Assembly (NCBI GenBank): GCA_963597615.1
Contig: CAVBQS010000010.1
Span: forward strand, 1-64,000
Source of the DNA: CAKRJP01 sp963597615
GTDB lineage: Bacteria; Bacillota; Clostridia; Lachnospirales; Lachnospiraceae
Direction: 5' to 3'
DNA: 64,000 nucleotides
Below, piece after piece: positions 59,422-64,000 of this stretch. The notes beneath the pieces are model-generated. The model saw nothing but the letters and a program-made list of their open reading frames with translations, was not told where the DNA came from and ran no database searches. Position numbers and translations under genes: made by a program. Every line of letters begins with the position of its first letter. Positions within the stretch are counted from its first letter, which is position 1.

Positions 59422-60922
59422 TTGCTATATCCTCCTGTTCCTTAAGGGCTCTTCCAAGACAGGAAATAAGATCCCGTGCAAGAACACTGTAACTTCCTTT
59501 TTCTTTTCTAGCTATATCTCCAGATCTTCCATGAAGATAAACACCCATGTCTGTGGCACTTAAAGCATTGGTACTTTGTACTACTAAGGCTGCAATACAC
59601 CCAGCCAAAACATCCCCAGATCCTGCCTTTGCCATGGCGTTATTGCCTGTCAGATTCACATAGGGGCCACAAAGATGATTAAAGACCATAGTTCTGGTAT
59701 CTTTTAGGGCACAGATTACCTGATATTCTTCTACAAATTTTTCTAACAGCTGGGTTCGGTTTTGTTTTAAACTAGCTACATCTGTATCTAAAAGTCTTGC
59801 CATCTCCAGCATGTGAGGGGTCAGAATATACTTTCCATTTTTTAACTTTTCTAATAATTCCCGGTGCTCTGAAATCAGGTTCAGGCCATCGGCATCAATG
59901 ACACATGGCACTTTAGCTTCCTCTAAAACCAGCTTTAAAATCTCCTGGGAAATAAGGCCGGTTCCCAGCCCAGAACCTATGCATACACCATCAGCCCACT
60001 CCAGTAATTGAAGCACATCAATCTTATCGAAAGATTTGTAGGTAATTACAACGGCTTCCGGCAACAGTTCCTGCAAAATAATACGATTGCTCTCATGGGT
60101 ATAGATTTTTACCAGCCCCACACCTGCAGTATAAGCTGCCAAGGCATTAAAATAAGCAGCCCCTGACATGCCCTTACTTCCTGCGATCACCAGAAGCCTT
60201 CCATAGGTTCCCTTGTGGGAATCCACCTTTCGAAGAGGCAAAAGTCTTACATATTCTTCCGGTTCATAAGTATAGGCTAAGCTTTTATCTGCTACCAGCC
60301 TACTAGTGTCAATTCCTACATCTTTTATAATGACCTTTCCCGCGTAGTCTGCTCCAGGAAACAGTACCAGGCCAAGCTTCTCCTCCTGGAAGGTAACAGT
60401 AATGGTTGCATGGACTGCAATTCCCATAATCTGTCCGGAATCTGCGGAAATACCGGAAGGCAGGTCCACTGCCAAAACAGGTGCCCCCTGACGATTAATC
60501 TTTCGGATTACATTTTGATATTCTCCCTGAATCTCCCGGTCTAAGCCTACACCAAAAATAGCATCCACAATGAGACTGTAATCATCTTCTTCAAAGCCAT
60601 CGATAAAGTCTCCCCCTGCTTCTTGCAAAAATCCAATCTGCTTTTTCGTCTCCTCGCTGCAATGGGTTTTATTTCCCACAAAACAAACAGTAACTGAAAA
60701 TCCCTGCTGCATCAAAATCCTGGCAATGGCAAATCCATCCCCTCCATTGTTCCCGGAACCGCATACCAGGCACACCCGGCTTAGATCCAAGCCTTCCTTA
60801 TGCATAACCTCTACACAGGAAAGAGCCGCATTCTCCATAAGTTCCAGAGAAGAAATACCAAGGTCTTCTATGGTATGTTTGTCTGCTTGTTTCATTTGCT
60901 TTCCATTTACTAGATATTTCAT
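59405..60922 (-). CDS. nnr: Bifunctional NAD(P)H-hydrate epimerase / ADP-dependent dehydratase
   Basis: 505 residues. The N-terminal YjeF/NnrE epimerase domain (about 1-210) has VCGSGNNGGDGFAIARIL and VDLPSGI. The C-terminal NnrD kinase-like domain (about 220-500) has HKGTYGRLLVIAGSKGMSGA and the NAMAKAGSGDVLAGCIAALV motif with the catalytic aspartate. It repairs hydrated NAD(P)H. The two functions are fused, as in E. coli YjeF. Directly before alr. Confidence 0.95.
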   Translation of the reverse strand: MKYLVNGKQMKQADKHTIEDLGISSLELMENAALSCVEVMHKEGLDLSRVCLVCGSGNNGGDGFAIARILMQQGFSVTVCFVGNKTHCSEETKKQIGFLQEAGGDFIDGFEEDDYSLIVDAIFGVGLDREIQGEYQNVIRKINRQGAPVLAVDLPSGISADSGQIMGIAVHATITVTFQEEKLGLVLFPGADYAGKVIIKDVGIDTSRLVADKSLAYTYEPEEYVRLLPLRKVDSHKGTYGRLLVIAGSKGMSGAAYFNALAAYTAGVGLVKIYTHESNRIILQELLPEAVVITYKSFDKIDVLQLLEWADGVCIGSGLGTGLISQEILKLVLEEAKVPCVIDADGLNLISEHRELLEKLKNGKYILTPHMLEMARLLDTDVASLKQNRTQLLEKFVEEYQVICALKDTRTMVFNHLCGPYVNLTGNNAMAKAGSGDVLAGCIAALVVQSTNALSATDMGVYLHGRSGDIARKEKGSYSVLARDLISCLGRALKEQEDIANESLY

Positions 60923-60981
60923 AATTAATAATCTCCCCTTTTATCTACAAAACACATAACTTTTCCTGTAGACATGGTAAA

Positions 60982-61005
60982 AAGAGACGACCGAAGCCGT
61001 CTCTT
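60982..61005 (-). terminator. Terminator after rex
   Basis: On the minus strand AAGAGACGGC and GTCGTCTCTT form a 10-bp stem with one G-T pair around a TTCG loop, then TTTT. It closes the rex transcript 12 bases after its stop. Confidence 0.9.
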
Positions 61006-61016
61006 AATTATCATTC

Positions 61017-61664
61017 TTATTCTTCCTCGGAATCCTCCAAAGCATTCTCATGTAAACGATAGGTTACCTGTAAGAGGCTGTCTGTCAAATGTACGCTTTC
61101 AGTAACTACATTCTCCGGCACATGTAAGTCTGTATAAGTGAAGTTCCAAATAGCCTTCACCCCATTGTCTGTAAGAATCTTGGCAACTGCTACAGCCTGA
61201 TCACGAGGCACAGACAAAATAGCAATCTCAACGGGATGCTCTTTTACAAAAGTCGGAAATTCATCCATCATATAGATTGGCTTTCCATTAATGGAAACTC
61301 CCTGCAATCTGGGATTTACATCAAATAAAGCAGTGATCTCGAATGCATTCTGATTAAAGCCATGATAATTTGCAAGAGCCTGACCTAAGTTACCAGCTCC
61401 TACAACTGCAATAGTATGATGATCTTCTAATCCTAAAATCTTCCCAATCTCAGTTAGAAGATACTTTACATTATAACCATATCCCTGCTGGCCAAAACCT
61501 CCAAAGTTATTAAGGTCCTGTCTGATCTGGGATGCAGTTACGTGCATACGTTTACTTAAATCGCTTGAGGAAATTCTCTCAACTCCTTCGTTAGATAAAG
61601 TCTCCAAGTATCTGTGATATCTGGGCAATCTCCTAACGACTGCTTGTGAAATTTCTTTTGCCAT
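61017..61664 (-). CDS. rex: Redox-sensing transcriptional repressor Rex
   Basis: 215 residues. A winged-helix DNA-binding domain (about 1-80: VVRRLPRYHRYLETLSNEGV, then TASQIRQDLNNFGGFGQQG) precedes a Rossmann NADH-binding domain with VVGAGNLGQALANY and DVNPRLQG. Rex senses the NADH/NAD ratio and represses fermentation and redox genes. The region upstream contains a Rex-box-like site over its own promoter, so autoregulation is likely. It is monocistronic, ending at the terminator at 60982-61005. Confidence 0.97.
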   Translation of the reverse strand: MAKEISQAVVRRLPRYHRYLETLSNEGVERISSSDLSKRMHVTASQIRQDLNNFGGFGQQGYGYNVKYLLTEIGKILGLEDHHTIAVVGAGNLGQALANYHGFNQNAFEITALFDVNPRLQGVSINGKPIYMMDEFPTFVKEHPVEIAILSVPRDQAVAVAKILTDNGVKAIWNFTYTDLHVPENVVTESVHLTDSLLQVTYRLHENALEDSEEE

Positions 61665-61698
61665 ATATTTACACCTACTATTCTCTCATAATATAACA

Positions 61699-61727
61699 AG
61701 TATACCCTTTTGTGATAATCCTGTCAA
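61699..61727 (-). promoter_or_regulatory. rex promoter
   Basis: On the minus strand TTGACA (61727-61722), 17 bases and TATACT (61704-61699). The -35 is perfect consensus. A Rex-like operator overlaps the -35 and the spacer. Confidence 0.8.
61710..61727. promoter_or_regulatory. Candidate Rex operator
   Basis: TTGTGA-TAATCC-TGTCAA (61710-61727) matches the consensus TTGTGA-N6-TCACAA well in the left half, with spacing 6. The right half reads TGTCAA instead of TCACAA. It covers the rex -35 and start of the spacer, a classic place for autorepression. Confidence 0.6.
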
Positions 61728-61747
61728 ATATTTCCTACAAGCCACTC

Positions 61748-61776
61748 TTGCGAGAAAACCTAGATTCTTGTATTAT
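61748..61776 (+). promoter_or_regulatory. Promoter of the ABC-F gene
   Basis: TTGCGA (61748-61753), 17 bases, TATTAT (61771-61776): four and five of six consensus bases. The start would be near 61783, 33 bases before the ATG, with AAGGAG in between. No long leader, attenuator or uORF is present. Confidence 0.6.
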
Positions 61777-61815
61777 TAGGGGTAAGTTTGATTACTTAAA
61801 TAAGGAGTTTTAGAA

Positions 61816-63735
61816 ATGATTTTAGCATGTCATGGAATAGCAAAAGCATTTGGAGAAGAGGTTATCGTAGAAAACGGTTCCTTTCATATAGAAGATCGAG
61901 AAAAGGTTGCTTTAGTAGGAATTAACGGCGCAGGAAAGTCTACGATTTTAAAAATGATCGTAGGAGAACTTCCTACTGATGCCGGTCAGGTAATCCTTAC
62001 GAAAGGTAAAACTTTAGGATACCTAGCCCAGCATCAGGCAATGAAAAGCGGCTCTACCATCTATGAGGAAGTTCGAAGTTCCAGACCGGATATTTTGCAA
62101 ATGAATCAGCAGCTTCGAGACATCGAAGAAGAATTGAACATCCTATCTGGGGAGGCCTTAAATGCACGTTTAGACACCTACCACCGACTAACTGAAGAAT
62201 TTGACCGGATGAATGGCTATGCTTACGAAAGCGAGGTTGTTGGAGTATTAAAAGGATTAGGTTTTTTAGAAGAAGAATTTTCAAAACCGGTAGACACCCT
62301 ATCCGGAGGACAAAAAACCAGAGTTTCTCTTAGTAAACTTCTCTTGACCAAACCAGATATTTTACTTTTAGATGAGCCTACCAACCATTTGGATTTAAAT
62401 TCCATTGACTGGTTAGAAACTTACCTAGTAAATTACCCTGGAGCTGTTTTAATTGTATCCCACGACCGTTATTTCCTAAATCGCGTAGTTACCAAAGTTT
62501 TGGAGATTGAGCGTGGTCATCTTATGACCTTTCAGGGCAATTACAATGACTATGCCACAAAAAAGCAGCAGCTTCGTGACATTCAGTTAAAGGAATATTT
62601 AAATCAGCAACAGGAAATCAAACACCAAGAGGCGGTTATCGAAAAATTAAAATCCTTTAACCGAGAAAAATCTATAAAGCGGGCAGAAAGTCGAGAGAAA
62701 ATGTTGGATAAAATCCAAGTTCTTGATAAGCCTATGGAATTAAACACCGATATTCATCTAACCTTGGAGCCCTCCCATATAAGCGGGTCTGATGTTTTGA
62801 CGGTAGATCATTTAAGTAAGAGTTTTCCAACTCAGGACTTATTTAAAGATATTTGTTTTGAGATTAAGCGAGGGGAACATGTTGCTATTATTGGAGATAA
62901 CGGAACAGGAAAAACCACCCTGCTTAAGATTTTAAACCAGGTGATTAAAGCAGATAGCGGAGCCTTCACCTTAGGAACCAATGTAGAAATCGGATACTAT
63001 GATCAGGAGCATCACGTGCTTCACATGGACAAAACTATTTTCCAGGAGATTTCAGATGACTATCCGACCCTTACCAATACACAGATTCGTAATGTATTGG
63101 CCGCCTTTTTATTTACCGGTGATGACGTTTTTAAATCCATTGGAGACCTAAGCGGTGGAGAGCGTGGCCGTGTATCTCTAGCAAAATTAATGCTATCCAA
63201 TGCCAATTTCTTAATCTTGGATGAGCCTACCAACCACTTGGATATTACTTCCAAAGAGATTTTGGAAAAAGCTTTAAACAATTATACCGGAACGGTTTTA
63301 TATGTTTCCCATGACCGATATTTTATTAACCAAACCGCTACAAGAATTCTGGATTTAGTAAACCACACCTTTGTAAATTATATTGGAAATTATGATTATT
63401 ATCTAGAAAAGAAAGAAGCTCTTACTGCCATCTATGCCAATGATTCAGAAGCTGGAGCTGAAGGTACTGCTCCTGAAACAGAAAGCGAAGGAAAACTGAA
63501 TTGGCAGGAGCAAAAGGAAGCCCAGGCTAAAGAGCGCAAGCGTCAAAACGAATTAAAGAAAACCGAAGAAAGGATTTCTAAATTAGAAGAAAGAGATCAA
63601 GAAATCGATGAGCTCATGTTCCAAGAAGAAATCTTTACAAATTCTGTAAAGTGTCAGGAATTATCTACGGAAAAAGCCCAGATTCTTGAAGAATTGGAAG
63701 CCTTGTACGAAAGCTGGGAGACCTTAGCAGAATAA
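61816..63735 (+). CDS. ABC-F family ATPase, ribosome-associated
   Basis: 639 residues with two ABC domains and no membrane part. First domain: Walker A GINGAGKST, signature TLSGGQKTRVSL, LLLDEPTNHLDL. Second: GDNGTGKTT, LSGGERGRVSL, ILDEPTNHLD. A linker (about 240-330) with KQQLRDIQLKEYLNQQQEIK is the P-site tRNA-interaction motif, and a coiled coil with KERKRQNELKKTEERISKLE closes the protein (about 565-639). ABC-F proteins act at the ribosomal E site. The YdiF/Uup-like arrangement suggests a housekeeping factor rather than an antibiotic-resistance type. It has no leader peptide. Confidence 0.93.
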   Translation: MILACHGIAKAFGEEVIVENGSFHIEDREKVALVGINGAGKSTILKMIVGELPTDAGQVILTKGKTLGYLAQHQAMKSGSTIYEEVRSSRPDILQMNQQLRDIEEELNILSGEALNARLDTYHRLTEEFDRMNGYAYESEVVGVLKGLGFLEEEFSKPVDTLSGGQKTRVSLSKLLLTKPDILLLDEPTNHLDLNSIDWLETYLVNYPGAVLIVSHDRYFLNRVVTKVLEIERGHLMTFQGNYNDYATKKQQLRDIQLKEYLNQQQEIKHQEAVIEKLKSFNREKSIKRAESREKMLDKIQVLDKPMELNTDIHLTLEPSHISGSDVLTVDHLSKSFPTQDLFKDICFEIKRGEHVAIIGDNGTGKTTLLKILNQVIKADSGAFTLGTNVEIGYYDQEHHVLHMDKTIFQEISDDYPTLTNTQIRNVLAAFLFTGDDVFKSIGDLSGGERGRVSLAKLMLSNANFLILDEPTNHLDITSKEILEKALNNYTGTVLYVSHDRYFINQTATRILDLVNHTFVNYIGNYDYYLEKKEALTAIYANDSEAGAEGTAPETESEGKLNWQEQKEAQAKERKRQNELKKTEERISKLEERDQEIDELMFQEEIFTNSVKCQELSTEKAQILEELEALYESWETLAE

Positions 63736-63772
63736 AACAATCAAAGAAAGCAATCTTCCTTGTATCTAGTGC

Positions 63773-63813
63773 AAAAAGGTCTACCACATAAAATCTCTGT
63801 GATAGACCTTTTT
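63773..63813. terminator. Bidirectional terminator between ABC-F gene and the partial flavoprotein gene
   Basis: AAAAAGGTCTA and TAGACCTTTTT (63773-63783 and 63803-63813) form an 11-bp stem, extended by an internal CACA/TGTG pair. Convergent genes on both sides make a shared terminator reasonable. Confidence 0.9.
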
Positions 63814-63826
63814 CATAAAATCAATT

Positions 63827-64000
63827 TTATTTATCTTCTTCCTTCAGTTTTTTCTCTTCCATATATTGAATCATGGCCTGGGCCGCTTTTTTCGCTCCGT
63901 CTACTGCATGGACTACCGTCTTTGCCCCGCTAACCACATCACCTGCTGCAAAGACACCATCTTTTGTAGTCATATAATTCTCATCTACAAGAAGAAGCCC
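63827..64000 (-). CDS. C-terminal end of a GltA/NfnB-like FAD oxidoreductase (partial)
   Basis: The last 57 codons of a gene entering from the right edge. The protein end contains DGVFAAGDVVSGAKTVVHAV, the C-terminal FAD-contact block of the GltA-type pyridine-nucleotide oxidoreductases, followed by a helix and a charged tail. The NfnB protein at 47.4 kb has a similar block (GVFAGGDAVTGAATVI), so the window holds two paralogues. The start and first domains are outside the window, so the exact subfamily is open. Confidence 0.85.
   Translation of the reverse strand, partial: GLLLVDENYMTTKDGVFAAGDVVSGAKTVVHAVDGAKKAAQAMIQYMEEKKLKEEDK

Overview
The window looks like a chromosome segment of a low-GC, Gram-positive anaerobe of the Clostridia, most likely Lachnospiraceae (Clostridium cluster XIVa). 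The basis is gene content and order: miaB-mutS-mutL-miaA-methionine gamma-lyase-like, mreBCD-pbp2-rodA, sepF next to a YggS protein, DUF4250, DUF4321 and DUF896 proteins, NfnAB-type ferredoxin:NADP oxidoreductase, Rex, and a Prp protease beside an L27 carrying the cleavable N-terminus. This is inference from family knowledge; no database was searched. Only the first 3 kb look like accessory DNA.

Layout. 1-2.9 kb: the edge of an integrated element, with a 58-aa excisionase-like protein, a tyrosine integrase broken by one in-frame TGA, and a second intact integrase coupled to it by a GTGA overlap. 3.1-7.6 kb: a B12-binding-type radical SAM protein, its DUF2344 partner, a YbaK-type deacylase and aspartate kinase. 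7.6-12.2 kb: an L21 leader RNA followed by rplU-prp-rpmA-obgE-yhbY-nadD-yqeK-rsfS. 12.25-14.7 kb: lexA facing a YneA-like division inhibitor over a dense LexA-box array, then a chromosomal tyrosine recombinase. 14.9-21.5 kb (minus strand): kinase-like protein, RluD-like synthase, lspA, sepF, yggS, an HlyD-like membrane protein, D,D-carboxypeptidase and methylglyoxal synthase. 21.5-29 kb (minus): elongasome genes rodA, pbp2, mreD, mreC, mreB, then radC and a DUF4321 protein.

29-42.5 kb (minus): two FAD oxidoreductases, a PLP enzyme, miaA, mutL, mutS, miaB, a 59-aa DUF4250 gene that overlaps both neighbours, 5-formyl-THF cyclo-ligase, a DUF896 protein and a pyridoxal-type kinase. 42.5-47.2 kb: SpoVB/MurJ-like exporter, ybeY, phoH, NUDIX, PH-domain protein, rlmH. 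47.3-55.6 kb: nfnB, nfnA, a zinc-ribbon/TPR/chitobiase-repeat membrane protein, fhs, ftsK. 55.8-61.7 kb: a CFI-box-like protein, yebC, a CorC-like CBS protein, alr, nnr and rex. 61.8-63.7 kb (plus): an ABC-F ATPase. The window ends in the 3' end of another GltA-like flavoprotein gene.

How the genes work together: most are core translation, cell-envelope and repair functions. The redox set (Rex, NfnAB, formate-THF ligase, 5-formyl-THF cyclo-ligase) fits an anaerobic, ferredoxin-based metabolism with one-carbon chemistry. Control elements readable in the DNA are an L21 autoregulatory leader, a LexA operator array on a consensus promoter, a Rex-like operator on the rex promoter, several sigma-A promoters and about ten intrinsic terminators. 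No gene-free stretch exceeds 300 bases. No CRISPR array, rRNA or tRNA was recognised.
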